Source: Heracleum sosnowskyi
Taxonomy: Eukaryota; Streptophyta; Magnoliopsida; Apiales; Apiaceae
Reading direction: 5' to 3'
DNA: 64,000 bases
Assembly (NCBI GenBank): GCA_030848705.1
Contig: CM061243.1
Coordinates: forward strand, 3,506,001-3,570,000
Under the pieces are notes generated by a model that searched no databases, was not told the origin of the DNA, and saw only the letters and a list, made by a program, of their open reading frames with translations. Position numbers and translations under genes: made by a program. Shown piece by piece: positions 11,941 through 23,499 of this stretch (position 1 is the stretch's first letter; each line of letters starts with the position of its first letter).

Positions 11941-12415
11941 CAAGGGCGGAGCCACAGCAAAAGACTGTGGTGGGCTTTAGCCTAGGGTAAAAAAAATTTA
12001 TGCAATTTTCTTTTACTGTTCAACCCAAATATAATAATCTAGCCCAGTTAAGTTTTAGTCCAATTTATGTTTTTGTGTGAAAATATTGAGTCCCGTTATA
12101 TAAATAAAGAGAAATACAAACACAATTACTTGCACATAATCACATTAAATTAGCTTAATCAGCAGAAGAACAAGTAACATAAGTTGCCAGAGTATTCGAG
12201 AACATTACACATCTTATTAACACAACATTGTAAATTTCAATACTAATGGTTTGAGTACTCTCCGGAAAAGGATTCAATATTTTATTTTTCCTTGAATATC
12301 GATTCAAATTCAATAATCGATGAATTTTTAAGAACTCAAGAATGCAACTAAAATAGTAGGTAACAAAAAAAATTCTAGTAGACCATGTGAAAAAAAAATT
12401 CTGCCTCCGCTCTTG
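11941..12415. mobile_element. hAT-type MITE, 475 bp
   Basis: The element begins CAAGGGCGGAGCCACAG and ends with the imperfect inverted repeat CTGCCTCCGCTCTTG. Perfect 8-bp direct repeats (ATCAAGCC) flank it. No transposase is encoded, so it is non-autonomous. It sits between the two halves of a duplicated block that is uninterrupted at this point in the partner copy near 16110-16300. Confidence 0.88.
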
Positions 12416-12544
12416 ATCAAGCCAACGTAGTTCTGTGATAGGATAGTGTTTTTAATCCCTGTGATGTGTTCAATAGACTTTCTATCTAAAATCCGTATTA
12501 TAGGCCTCGTATGTATGCTGGCATGCAAGTACCAAGATTTCATC

Positions 12545-13140
12545 CCGTCACTGTAAGAATAACAAATAAAACAGAAGTAATGAAAATAAATAATCTTACT
12601 GATAATTAGGCCTGAGATGCACTTGTCATTGAAGGTCTTCATGTGATCAGACAAGTCCCCAGTTTGAAACAAAACACAACTGTAGAAGAAAATTTTGAAA
12701 GGTGACAGGGTAAAAAGAAAGTGACTTTGGTAAAGTGATCTAAACACTGCAAGGAAAGTTGTACATTTCAAGTCCAAGAAGTAGACTAGGTAAGGTCACA
12801 TAAAGGCAATTATATACACTATTCAATTATTTTCCTTTTTTCCTTTTCTCTAAATTATGGAAGAGTAGTCCCATCAATATAAAAGCCAATACAATCAAGG
12901 AAATAGACCGCTTGTATGATTAAAGCATGTTTTACAAAATTGGAAATTAAAATTAATTAGTTAATTTATCGATTTAGATTAATTTGGAATTAATTGAGAT
13001 TTTTTTTATAATTAGGGGGGATTTTTACATAAATCAGAAAATTTTAAATAATTGATAAAATATTTCAGAAAATTTAATCGGGAAAATTTTGAAAAATCTA
13101 AATATTTTATAACAATGTATAAAAGTAGATTTAAAAGAAA
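12545..13140 (+). repeat. Tandem duplicated block, copy A (partner 13475-14362)
   Basis: This block and the downstream one share GAAGTAATG(A/G)AAATAAATAA, ATGTGATCAGACAAGTCCCC, GTAAAGTGATCTAAACACT, the TATA-containing core and the stretch ending AAAAGTAGATTTAAAAGAA. Copy B carries a Stowaway MITE that copy A lacks, so the duplication preceded that insertion. Confidence 0.85.
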
Positions 13141-13175
13141 AAAATGTCTTCCCTTTCACAAATCACTGCAAGCCG

Positions 13176-13260
13176 CACTACAAGAAAAATGGGTAAATTC
13201 CACTAAAAGTTTGCGATCGAATTTAGCTAAATTCGACTGCAAAATTTTCTTTTTTAATCA
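13176..13260 (+). mobile_element. CACTA-type transposon terminus (fragment)
   Basis: The sequence CACTACAAGAAAAATGGG begins at 13176, immediately after the shared duplicated block ends, and continues with GCGATCGAATTTAGC-type subterminal sequence. Only this one end was recognised. Confidence 0.5.
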
Positions 13261-13474
13261 TTTAAATAAATAATTGTTGAATTCAAAGTTGAGATACGAT
13301 TATTTGTGATTCTAAAGAATTAAAAGTATATTGATTTATTAATAATTTGACTCGGTTATGATCTAATCCGGATCAAGAAAAATTAAATTTATCCTAATAC
13401 AAATATAAATTGATAATGTCCGAATTTGATTGTTTGGCATGCATGCCTATATTCAACTATACTATCTATTTAAA

Positions 13475-14362
13475 GCATAAGTAATGGAAATAAATAATCT
13501 TATTCATGTGATCAGACAAGTCCCCCTAGTTTGAAACAAAACACAACTGTACAAGAAAATTTTGAAAGGTGATAGGGTAAAAAGAAAGTGACTTTGGTAA
13601 AGTGATCTAAACACTACAAGGAAAATTGTACTCCCTCCATCCCAGTCATTTCTTTACACTTTCCTTTTTGGGACGTCCCACCAATTCTTTACATTACTAA
13701 AAATAGTAACTTTTAATAATATAATACATTATTACATCCACTACTTCACTCCACTTTTTCAATACTTTATACTATTACACCCACTATCTCACTTATCTTA
13801 ACAATAAATTACTATTACACCCACTACTTCATTTATTTTAACAATAAAACACACTATTACATCCACTACCTCACTTATTTTAAGAATATTCCTTGGTCTC
13901 CGTGCAAAAACCAAATGTATAGAACCTGTTGGGACGGAGGGAGTACAATTCAAGTCCAAGAAGTAGACTAGGTAATGTCACATAAAGGCAATTCTATACC
14001 CTACTCAATTATTTTCCTTTTCTCTAAATTATGGAAGAGTAGTCCCATCAATATAAAAGCCAATACAATCAAAAAACTTGAACACGAGATAGGGAATTAG
14101 GGAGTACTGAAGGTCAAGGAAATAGGCCGCTTGTATGATTAAAACATGTTTTACAAAATTGGAAATTAAAATTAATTAGTTAATTTATCGATTTTAGATT
14201 AATTTGGAATTAATTGAGGATTTATTTTATAATTAGGGGGGATTTTTACATAAATCAATTTTTTTTTAAATAATTGATAAAATATTTCAGAAAATTTAAT
14301 CGGGAAAATTTCGAAAAATCTAAATTTTTTATAACAATGTATAAAAGTAGATTTAAAAGAAG
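13475..14362 (+). repeat. Tandem duplicated block, copy B
   Basis: This is the partner of 12545-13140, lengthened by the Stowaway MITE at 13631-13943. The two copies are close to identical over long stretches, including the AT-rich end where ATTGATAAAATATTTCAGAA appears in both. Confidence 0.85.
13631..13943. mobile_element. Stowaway MITE with TA target duplication
   Basis: The left end CTCCCTCCATCCCAGTC and the right end (reverse complement CTCCCTCCGTCCCAACA) are the canonical Stowaway terminal inverted repeats. TA dinucleotides flank the element at 13629-13630 and 13944-13945. The paralogous copy A reads straight through as AAAGTTGTACATTTCAAG near 12755, which is the empty site with a single TA. 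That confirms the insertion point exactly. Confidence 0.95.
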
Positions 14363-14720
14363 TTTCTTGATTTTTCCCTTTACCAGAATTAATCTCACCA
14401 TTTTCCAAATGTTCAAGAATTTTATCATGCTGTATTTGTCGAAGCAAAACTTTTCTTTTACATGAAGCCCCAATAAGATTCACAATACGAGATAAGTGAT
14501 CAAAGAAATCACTTGCGGGAGGAGAATATTTTGATTTTTATAATTAATTTCTATTAATTATCATCTCATTAAAAATGTTAGTATATAAATTAAAATTTAA
14601 AATTTAGCCGGTGCTCAAATTTTTTTTTTCCCAAAATTAACAGTTATTACCGGGGCTAAAAAAAAAATTACTGATTTTTTTGAGTCTAACCCGTGCTCCA
14701 ACCCCCTTAATTCCGCCCCA

Positions 14721-14960
14721 GCTGGCATGCAAGTACCAAGATCTCATCCCGGTCACTGTAAGAATAACAAATAAAACAGAAGTAATGAAAATAAATAATC
14801 TTACTGATAATTAGGCGTGAGATGCACTTGTCATTGAAGTACTTGTAAGAAGTACTTTGTCTTCATGTGATCAGACAAGTTCTCCCATTTGAAACAAAAC
14901 ACAACTATACAAGAAAAATACTATGGAAGGTGGTAGGGTAAATGGAAAGTGACTGGTGAA
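14721..14960 (+). repeat. Further copy of the duplicated block (partner 16370-16620)
   Basis: The stretch from GCTGGCATGCAAGTACCAAG through ATGATCAGACAAGT-type sequence to GGAAAGTGACTGGTGA is repeated at about 16370-16620. Just upstream, 14586-14722 ends in TTAATTCCGCCCCAG, resembling the end of a hAT MITE whose left end could not be fixed. Confidence 0.75.
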
Positions 14961-15414
14961 GTGGTCACGTAATATGTAACGTAATGATATAAATATCCAT
15001 CCATGCATTCAGCTCCATGGCTAGGTCATTTTGGATTTAAAAAATGTATATGCATGTCTAGTTCTACAGGGGGTGGGGGTGGGGGACAAAAATACTTGAA
15101 AGCTGGACATTCACCCTTATATAAACTAGCCCTACTGGCCTGACTTGTGCAACACCCAGCTTCTTTTTATTAGCCTTGCTTAAATTATTGCGTTTATCTT
15201 TGCAACTTGCCCTTAACATAGTCAAATTATTGTTATCTAACATTATTTTCAAACTAGGTATGGAGCATAAAGTTCTAGAAGGTCATTGTTTACACTATGC
15301 ATATTTATTAAGGATGGGTTGCTTTTCTGACAAAAGTTGCTGAATCATTCTTGATGAAAAAATAAATGAATTATGCGAGCATCTCTCCTACGTAAGCCCT
15401 AGTACTTTGCAAAC

Positions 15415-16620
15415 AAAACAGAGCAAGTTTTTTCAAACCGTTTCAAAACAAAACAAAACACAAAACACAAAATCCTAGGCTACACAATTTATGTGACCTC
15501 TCTCTATACTTATGTCTTTCACTCCTTTCCCGTCATTTTTTCTGCATGCTTCCTATCCATCCACAGAACCATTCTGACAAAAGTGGTTTTAAAAAGATAA
15601 AAAAATGATAGAAAGTATAGCTGAGATTGGCTTGTCAAGTTTTACAAATTTCAACAATAACGTGCATGATTTATTAGCCACTTTTATCCAAGACAATAAA
15701 AGCTATACACGAAACTCCAAGTACGCTACAAACCTTTTTAATTAGTTACGCTACAAACACCCTCCAAGGGCACCACCTTTTTGAAATGTGGATTCTGACA
15801 TCCTACGCATTCCAAAATTCTATTCTATAAATGCAATTACAACTTGAACACGCCTGTTTATAATGAGTTTGTAAGCCTAAAATGACTTTTAATTATGTAT
15901 TTAATTTTTCAAGTTGTAATTATAAATAAAAGTTCAAATTAACCTTAATATTATCAAATTAACTAATCAAAGATCAACATAATACCGATTTTGCTAAAAG
16001 AACGTGGCCTTTGATCACTCTCTAACCTAATTGTGGATCAACAACTTTAAGAACTTCAATATGCTGCCAAGCATTCAACCCTCGAACAAAGCACTCTAGC
16101 CAGTAGCCAGTCCATAATAAGAATCTACAAAGCTGATAAAGGAATGGAAGTACGTAAATAATATAAAAAGTTTTAGGCCAAAAGATATTGATCCACGAGA
16201 ACCGCTACATCAGTATATATATTCAACCAGATTCTCTCGTTCAATGTCTCACATGCATGTCTCAGGTTGGTCCATGTTCATTAAATATTCTATCCCATTG
16301 GACACTCTTATAAGATCAATATTCAATAGACTTACTATCTAAAATCCGTATTATAGGCCTCGTATGTATGCTGGCATGCAAGTACCAAGATCTCATCCCG
16401 GTCACTGTAAGAATAACAAATAAAACAGAAGTAATGAAAATAAATAATCTTACTGATAATTAGGCGTGAGATGCACTTTTCATTGAAGTACTTGTAAGAA
16501 GTACTTTGTCTTCATGTGATCAGACAAGTCCCCCCATTTGAAACAAAACACAACTATACAAGAAAAAATATACTATGGAAGGTGATAGGGTAAAAGCAAA
16601 GTGACTGGTGAGAACAACAA
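15415..16620 (+). repeat. Segmental duplication, copy 2 (partners 11090-11600 and 12450-12780)
   Basis: This interval repeats the same ordered landmarks as 11090-11600, and then those of 12450-12780 (ATCTAAAATCCGTATTATAG, GGCCTCGTATGTATGCTGGC). Copy 1 has the 475-bp hAT MITE between these two halves and copy 2 does not, so copy 2 represents the structure before that insertion. Confidence 0.8.
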
Positions 16621-17176
16621 TAATGCATGCAGGTTTTTTCTTTTGAATGAACAATTAAAAAGGCAAAACACAATCACAAAGTCCTGCCCTACATAATTTA
16701 TTATTGATTGGGACCTCTCTCTATCTTATTTATATCCTTCACTCCTTCCCATCATTTTCTCTGCATGCTTTCCTATTATTTACAAACCCACTGCAAAGTT
16801 AGACCACAGTTTTGGATCAGTAGATGGCTAGACGCATGCCATATAATCTTTAATAATTAATATTCTATTTATAGTATACATAGATATGAGCACACTTTAT
16901 ACGTTTTAGTAGTTTTTGACTAAGAACTTCTGCAAGGCTGCAATGATAATATTATGCATGCATGTTCAGCTCCAAGCCTCCAACGGTAGGTTATTTTAGA
17001 TTTAAAAAAGTGATCATGCCTAATACTATGAAATTAATCAAAGATCAACATAACTATACAAGAAAAACATGACCAGTGGTGGTAGTGACTTTAATTAGGA
17101 ATTGTACCAATATTCAAGAGTTAAGACCCTACTCAATTTATTTTTTCACTGCCTTTATTTCAAATTATAGAGGAAC

Positions 17177-17196
17177 AGTCCCATCAATATAAAAAC
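17177..17196 (+). promoter_or_regulatory. Repeated TATA-like promoter core upstream of the seven-exon gene
   Basis: The core AGTCCCATCAATATAAAA, found here with one or two changes, also occurs at 10095, 12866 and 14041, and in altered form at 8715. CAATATAAAA would serve as a TATA box. This is the copy closest to the candidate gene starting at 17843; the distance of about 650 bp leaves room for a 5' untranslated region. The assignment as a promoter is an inference from position and repetition. Confidence 0.35.
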
Positions 17197-17842
17197 TAGA
17201 ACACGCATTACAAAACCATACGCTATGAAGTTAATATAAGTTACTAGCATTTGCAATTGTAGTATTCGATCACCAACACCAAAACATAGAGAAAATTGTA
17301 TTTTAAAGTTCAAGAACTCTTTTATGATTATATCTCAATAGTAAATTACTCCTACTACCAATAAACCTGCAGCCAATTAAGCTAATAATTGTTCAAAATT
17401 AATCAAGAATTACATGTTTCAAGTTTTTTAAATTTATAGTTATGAGGTTGGCGGGGATGAAGTTGGAATAGGACATTGAGAATGTAGAGCTAAAGTTTAA
17501 GAAATGGAACCAAACCATGCCATGGGTAGTGGGTAGTCAGAAGACATGTGAAAATTTAAAGAACTCTAGTAAGACATTAATTAGACTAAGGGGGACCCTG
17601 GCACAACAAAACATTATTGCTATATATTCTATATAAGTTATGTTAATTTCTACCCATACAAACCTCGCCAATCAAATATTGTAAATCTAGCCGTATGAGG
17701 ATGTCTAAGCCAATCTTAATTAGAAGCCAATAATTAAATCTTAATTAGCAGCCAATTTTCTTCTATTTAAGGCCCAGCCGGGTAGTAGTGATAGTTGAAT
17801 ATCATGAGACTACATTTCTTAATTAGTTAGCCTTTGAAAATC

Positions 17843-19728
17843 ATGAGTTCTGGTAGAAGTAAAGGTTAAATATCAAAACTTTACATGCATAGAAACATGT
17901 TCAAATTTTTAAGATTCTTCTTACCTGCACTTTATGTTTTAAAATTCACCTTTACTCTTATTTTTTAGATGGAGAAGGTAGTTCAAGTTCCAACAGAAGA
18001 AGACGACGAGGTCGAGAGGCTCGCTCAGGTACAAGTAAACATGCTCTTAATTATTAGAAAAACACAAGTAAATCTTAAAATCAGTTGGAATTATCACAAC
18101 TTCTTGTTGGGTGGTGCATAGTATAGGGTTGGGCAGTTGAGATTGTTTAATAGTAGTTAAATATCTAATTTAGGTTTTGTGGAGGGTATGTTATAAGAGT
18201 TTATATCTAATTTTTTCGTGTTTAAATATTGCACCATGTAGGTAAATGTACAACATAATTATAATCAAAGCATATAACGAGACCAAGATTCTTATGTAAC
18301 AATTTCATATACTAATACTTTTCAAATTTGAAGGGCCGGAGTCTTCCTCAGTTTTTGACAATTTATCTTCTGCATCGACTCAAACATTAAACTACCAGCC
18401 ACACTATGCGCAGCATCTTCAGCCAGGTTAAGTTTATGGATAGATGAATTTATATTACATATTGTGTGAAACTATATCTGTTAACATTATTTAGTTGTAG
18501 CTGCATGTAGGTGAAACAAGAATCAGTTTAGTCAGTAGATAAATTAAAGATCAAGTCAAATATATAATGTGTAATTATTTGCAAATATATTAGTTCTAAG
18601 ATATATGTATTCTATATTCTCTGCATATTTTCATGTACTTATACACTCATTAACATATTCTCATCTTGAAGGTATTGATCTTCTTGAACCTCCTAATTTT
18701 GAAAGCTTTAGCCCTGGGTGGATTGATAGGATGGTGCACGGAGACGGATTTTTAGGAGACGAAACCTCAGGACAGAGTGGTTGGAACATGCAGCAACCTC
18801 ATCAGCCGGGTAATAGTATTATGGAGTTTGTTGTTTGTTTATTATTGACTTAAATAATTAGTTTTGGAATTGTTGTTTACTTGTCATGACATTATAAAGT
18901 GATTCTGTTTTGTTGCTGCAGACCAAAATATATGTGTATAAATTACATGTTATACTAAACTAGATATGTTAACGTTAGTTGTAGCTATAGGTGAAACAAG
19001 AATGAGTTTAGTCAGTATATAAATTAAAGATCAAGTCAAATATATTATGTGTAATTTAGAACCTGCAGAGAGTCTGTATATTTTCATATTCACTTTGCTC
19101 TTACTTTTCCAGGTGGAGAAGGTGGTTCCAACCCAAGAGGACAAGGCGGGGAGGCCTGGAACTCAGGTATACGTAAACATGCCATTAGAAAAACATAATT
19201 AAAATCTGAAATTATCACAACTTCTTGTTCAGTGGTGCATGTCAGAGGGTTGCGCCGTTGAGATTGTTTGAAAGTGGATGTTGTATTCGTAGGGTTGATT
19301 ATTTAGAATACTATACACGGAGATCTTTGTGTACTGGGATGCTATTCAATGTACTAATATTTTCCAATGCAAATTTGAAGGGATGGAGTCTTCCTCAGCT
19401 TTTGACAATTTTTCTTCTGCACTCACTCAAGCGCTACCTGACTATACCCAGCATCGTCAGCCAGGTTAAGTTTCATGAATATATGTACACGTGTTACATT
19501 ATATGTATTCTGTAATGATTTAAAACCTGCAAATTCTGTGCATATTTTTATGTACCAGTACTTGTACACCCATTAACATATTCTCATCTTGAAGGTATTA
19601 TTGGTCTTATTGGATCTTCTTCTAGTTATCAAAACTTTAGCCGTGGGTGGATTGATAGGACGGTGTATGGAGACGGATCCTCTGGAGAAGCAATGTCAGG
19701 ACATGGTGGTTATCAGACTGGTAATTAA
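17843..19728 (+). CDS. Predicted seven-exon gene of unknown family, about 194 residues
   Basis: Exons are 17843-17864, 17969-18028, 18334-18426, 18672-18809, 19113-19166, 19381-19464 and 19595-19728 (stop TAA). All six introns have GT-AG ends and phase 1, each splitting a Gly or Asp codon. The lengths sum to 585 nt without a stop. Exons 2-4 and 5-7 are two copies of one three-exon module: a basic or glycine-rich exon (NRRRRRGREARS versus GGEGGSNPRGQGGE), a Ser/Gln-rich exon (ESSSVFDNLSSA versus ESSSAFDNFSSA) and an exon with a conserved core (SPGWIDRMVHGDG versus SRGWIDRTVYGDG). The matching introns are also similar. The Arg run could act as a nuclear signal. No family was recognised. If the last exon splices at 19721 as exon 4 does, the gene could extend further. 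Transcription is unproven. Confidence 0.5.
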
Positions 19729-19966
19729 TATGGAGTTTGTTCTTAATTTATTTATTATTAACTGGTAATGATTAGCTTGTCTTCAGGAACACTATATTAT
19801 TTTATATAAAAATCAAATTGCTTAAATTCATATTTGATTCTTGAAAAATGTGTATTTTGAGAATTAATAAGAACTTAGTAATTAAGATACCCTCACAAAG
19901 TCTGCTACTTACTTTTACTATACGTAACAATAACGGTGCATTTTTAACTAATCAATATATATATAT
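19729..19966. other. Non-coding 3' flank of the seven-exon gene
   Basis: The first part (ATGGAGTTTGTT and onward) matches the intron that follows exon 4, so the duplicated module continues past the predicted stop. No poly(A) signal stands out and no other feature is seen before the fold-back MITE. Confidence 0.5.
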
Positions 19967-20680
19967 GCTAGTGATCAAATATAAACTAAAATTAAAATAG
20001 AAACTAAAAACTAATCTAAGCCATTAGATTAATATAATCTAATGGTCCTCTACTGCATCACACACAGTTAAAATACACTCTCACATACACAATCCCACAT
20101 AATCCCCTTCGTTTTTAATTTGATTTTTCCCGTGAATCGGTGAACTTTTTTTGAAATCCGACTTCACAATATTTTTCTCCATCTTTCAACGATCAATATG
20201 CATACCATATGTGCTATATTACGGAGTACTAAAATTTTAGTGTTTTCTGTAAGAATAAATAGTGATTTCAGCATAGATCTAGCGATTTATTTTTATATAC
20301 ATATAAATTTAGTGATTTTGCGGTACAAAATTTGTAATTTACGTATAGATATGGAGAAAAAATCACTACATTTACGCAGAAATCACTATTTATTCTTACA
20401 GGAATCACCAACATTTTAGTGATTCTCGCAAGCATAAATATTGATTTATCGTCGGAATATATCAAATATGATAGGCAAACTGATTGTTGCGAGATGAAGA
20501 AAAATATATTGAAGTCAGATTTCAAAAAAAAAAAATCACCAATTAACGGGAAAAATATAATTACGAATTGAGGAGATTAGGTGGGGTTGTATGTGAGAGG
20601 GTGTATTTAATTGTGTGTGGTGCAGTTTCTAGTTTTTAATTAGTACAAGTTTATAGTTGAATAGGACCCTATATATATAT
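19967..20680. mobile_element. Fold-back MITE with long inverted arms (Mutator-like or similar)
   Basis: The left arm (about 19967-20200) and the reverse complement of the right arm (about 20450-20680) match over more than 200 bp. Shared stretches include ATATAAACT, TAGAAACT, TCACATACA, TTTTTCCCGT and GAAATC(C/T)GACTTCA. The element is bounded by TA-rich sequence on both sides. Its centre contains short inverted subrepeats around AATCACTATTTATTCTTACA. Such long-armed fold-backs are often Mutator-like, but a clean 9-bp TSD was not seen. Confidence 0.65.
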
Positions 20681-21552
20681 AAAGGAGGATACGCGGGAGC
20701 TTACATGGCGTCTCTAAGATTGTCTCAATCTATTTTTCTAATTTTTTTAGAGTTTTAGAATTTGAAATATTAATAAACCAAAAAATGTGTTTTAACATAT
20801 TAGGAGTAGAATAAGTGTTCGGATTTATAGAGGATCATCTAGTATAATTAAATAGTGTTGTTAGTAAAAATCGAACTTTATGGTAATACTCTTTTATTAT
20901 CACTTTTATTCTTATTATATAATAGTATATAACAAGTTGAAAAAGCCGCGCTTCGTGGCGGCGTAATAATTTTTTTAAAAAACTTTATCAATTAAATTAT
21001 GAAAATTACTCGGTACTCGCTAATAAGTCGTCCTCCCGTGAAATACACTTTTCTTTTTAATATCAAAATCTCAAATTTAATATATTGAATATATACTTGT
21101 CTTATATATTAATTTTTATGTTACCATACTCTTTTCTAAAGAGTCACTCTTTCGTTGAAAAAACACATATACAACTTTACATATATTCTACTTCAAATAG
21201 AAATTTTAGTTATGTATTACAAACGCTTATTCTAGTTTCAATAAAACTTTTAATTGCAAGTACTTCTTTTATATCCGAACTCTTCTTCTTCTAAATTGAA
21301 ACATTTATTATACTTCAAATAGAACTTTGCAAGTACTTGTTTTATATTTGAACTCTTCCCCTCTGCAAATTCAAACATCTATTCTATTTCAAATAGAACT
21401 TCGACTTCGCTATAAATTCGAACTATTTTCCTCAATAAATTCGAACACATATTCTACTTCTAATATGTTAAATGATATTTTTTGATTTATTAGTATTTAA
21501 AATTCAAAAATTCTAAAAAATTAGAAAAATAGATTGAGACAATCACCTAACC

Positions 21553-21554
<2 letters not shown>

Positions 21555-21599
<45 letters not shown>
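21555..21599. repeat. TA microsatellite, left arm
   Basis: This uninterrupted TA run mirrors the longer run at 25519-25572 in the other arm. The length difference reflects microsatellite slippage after the inverted duplication. Confidence 0.95.
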
Positions 21600-21601
<2 letters not shown>

Positions 21602-22358
21602 ATGATTGAGGTTGACAAGATAATACAAAATATAATGTAAATTATTGTATGTATAAAAAATTTATAAGTAACTATATTCTCTCCAATATACGCTTATGGG
21701 TAGAAGTGAAAACTACCCCGTAATGAATAATTAATATTTTCATTAATTGTACAGGAGGTTAAATTTTTTTTGTCACCAATTTTTTTTGAAATTACTATTT
21801 CTCAGCACATAAACGATTGCTTTTTCCAAAATTATTCATTTGATGTTTATATATCTGATATCAATTATGATTCTTTCAAAATATTTTTATATATTCACAT
21901 TAAATTACAGGCTTGATATAGTATGTGTATTGGAAAAAGTATTGTCCAATTATGTTAAAAATGCACTGCCTTCATAAATAATTGCAATTAATTTTCGGTA
22001 AAAGTTATAATTGTAATCAATATTTTCAATGTTAGATTTATTGTTTTATTAATGGAATACACAAAATCAATTATTTTGGTGTTATCAATTAATTTCTTCA
22101 ATTCTGAGCATACCTGCATCAATCATCATCGATGTTTTACAAAATGTTAAGTAAAAATAGTAGCAATAATTTAAAGGATTCAATAAATACAATAAGATGA
22201 TTCAACAACACACATAAGTTTCAAAGGATTCAATAAATACAATAAGATGATGCAACAACACACATAAGTTTAAATCGACTCTAAAATATGTCTAGTTAAG
22301 CATGCAAATTTTTTTGAGTGCTCCACACTATATATGCTAGGAGTGCTCGATAGCGACC

Positions 22359-23063
22359 TCAGTCCTTATATTTTCGTGTGAACTCTTTAGGCAAAGATTT
22401 TCTAAAGTTGTATACATCCCAAGGTAAGAAATTGAATCGATGAAGCCCAAAAACAATCATCAAGAAGGCGCTATAGTTGCCAAGCCCAGTCACCGATGCA
22501 ATCCTGTTGAATAAACTTGTAGTATCCAAACTTAGGCATAAGTCATCACACAATTCATCACCTTTACTGTATTTATTTGCGAAGTTAATGATAGCCCTTG
22601 CAAAATTATCTTTGATACCAAATTTTTTTAGCTGTGATGATGAGATAGCAATAACAGATAGGGGTGTTACCTCCCCTAGTTTGTTTTTGCGGCAAAACTC
22701 CTCAACTTGAGAGTAGGTCATCGATGGTTGTTCATTTTTTTTAGTTGAAAAGTATAGCAAAGCTGATAGTAATCTTTGAAATGGGTTTAGCCCGTCGATG
22801 TTAATGACTGGAATCTGGCTCAATTGCATTAGTGAAGCTAGTTTATCACTTTCCATCATCACTAGTTCAGCTGTACTTCTTAAGAGACATGTACGTATAT
22901 CTCCATGTTGTGTGTCTTCATCTTCATCTTCATCTCCATCTCCATCTCCATCTCCATCTTCTGCACCTCCATCCTCACTTCCATCTTCATCACATACGAT
23001 ATTACAATTAGCTTTATATACTATCATGATGGAAGCAAAACAATAAAAATTACTATTAAACAT
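22359..23063 (-). CDS. Captured AlkA-like (HhH-GPD) DNA glycosylase fragment, left arm
   Basis: The open frame has 234 residues. After a short N-terminus it has an acidic Asp/Glu/Gly run (about residues 25-52). It then follows the plant DNA-3-methyladenine glycosylase (AlkA-like) pattern: NPFQRLLSALLYF, PLSVIAISSSQLKKFGI, and a helix-hairpin-helix IASVTGLGNYSAFLMIVFGL leading to LPWDVYNFRK. Family members normally read LPVGDLGVRK, with a catalytic Asp; here the Asp is displaced by one position. The C-terminal helices are missing. The family removes alkylated bases in base-excision repair, but this copy is probably inactive. Its mirror copy is at 24081-24767. Capture by a transposon is inferred. 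Confidence 0.7.
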   Translation of the reverse strand: MFNSNFYCFASIMIVYKANCNIVCDEDGSEDGGAEDGDGDGDGDEDEDEDTQHGDIRTCLLRSTAELVMMESDKLASLMQLSQIPVINIDGLNPFQRLLSALLYFSTKKNEQPSMTYSQVEEFCRKNKLGEVTPLSVIAISSSQLKKFGIKDNFARAIINFANKYSKGDELCDDLCLSLDTTSLFNRIASVTGLGNYSAFLMIVFGLHRFNFLPWDVYNFRKSLPKEFTRKYKD

Positions 23064-23499
23064 GAGGAAATAAATAATTGAATATCCTAATTAATTTTGT
23101 TAGATGATAAATTAATTTTATATAAAAATACATCCAATACTATAAATTCAATTATATGTACCTCTGATCGTATAAATTTGGATCAACATTTTGGAATTAG
23201 TTTAAAAATGTATTTGGTCTCATATGTATGTAAAAATAAGACGCAACTGATTAATGTATAAATAATAGAATATATTAGTTTGCAGAATCATGGAGAAAAT
23301 TTTGGCACACCTAAACCATCAATCAATATACAAACACTCTTAGAGTTAGATGGAATAATATTTTGGTTTGATATAAACGCCTCTTTAATATTGGTACGTG
23401 GCTGAGACGCAGTAGAATTAATATTATAATCCGAAACTTGAAGAGGCCCTTGTCCTTCATGATTGAAGAAAAAATCACGAGAAAACTAATAATTGCATG

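Larger units (their letters stand above)
8243..17842. other. Non-coding region of duplicated blocks and MITEs
   Basis: No protein-coding gene is supported across this 9.6 kb. The open frames present fall in AT-rich repeats and show no domain. The region is made of related blocks listed separately: a TATA-containing promoter-like core seen five times, a block duplicated at 11090-11600 and 15415-16100, and a tandem pair at 12545-13140 and 13475-14362. A sentence-like block starting GGCATGCAAGTACCAAGAT recurs at about 12523, 14726 and 16374. Several DNA-transposon remnants are inserted. Confidence 0.6.

Noticed and set aside
15064..15252. 62-residue minus-strand frame ending in a G-rich run
   Set aside because: Low-complexity sequence (GGGGGTGGGGGTGGGGG) inside duplicated non-coding DNA, with no domain.
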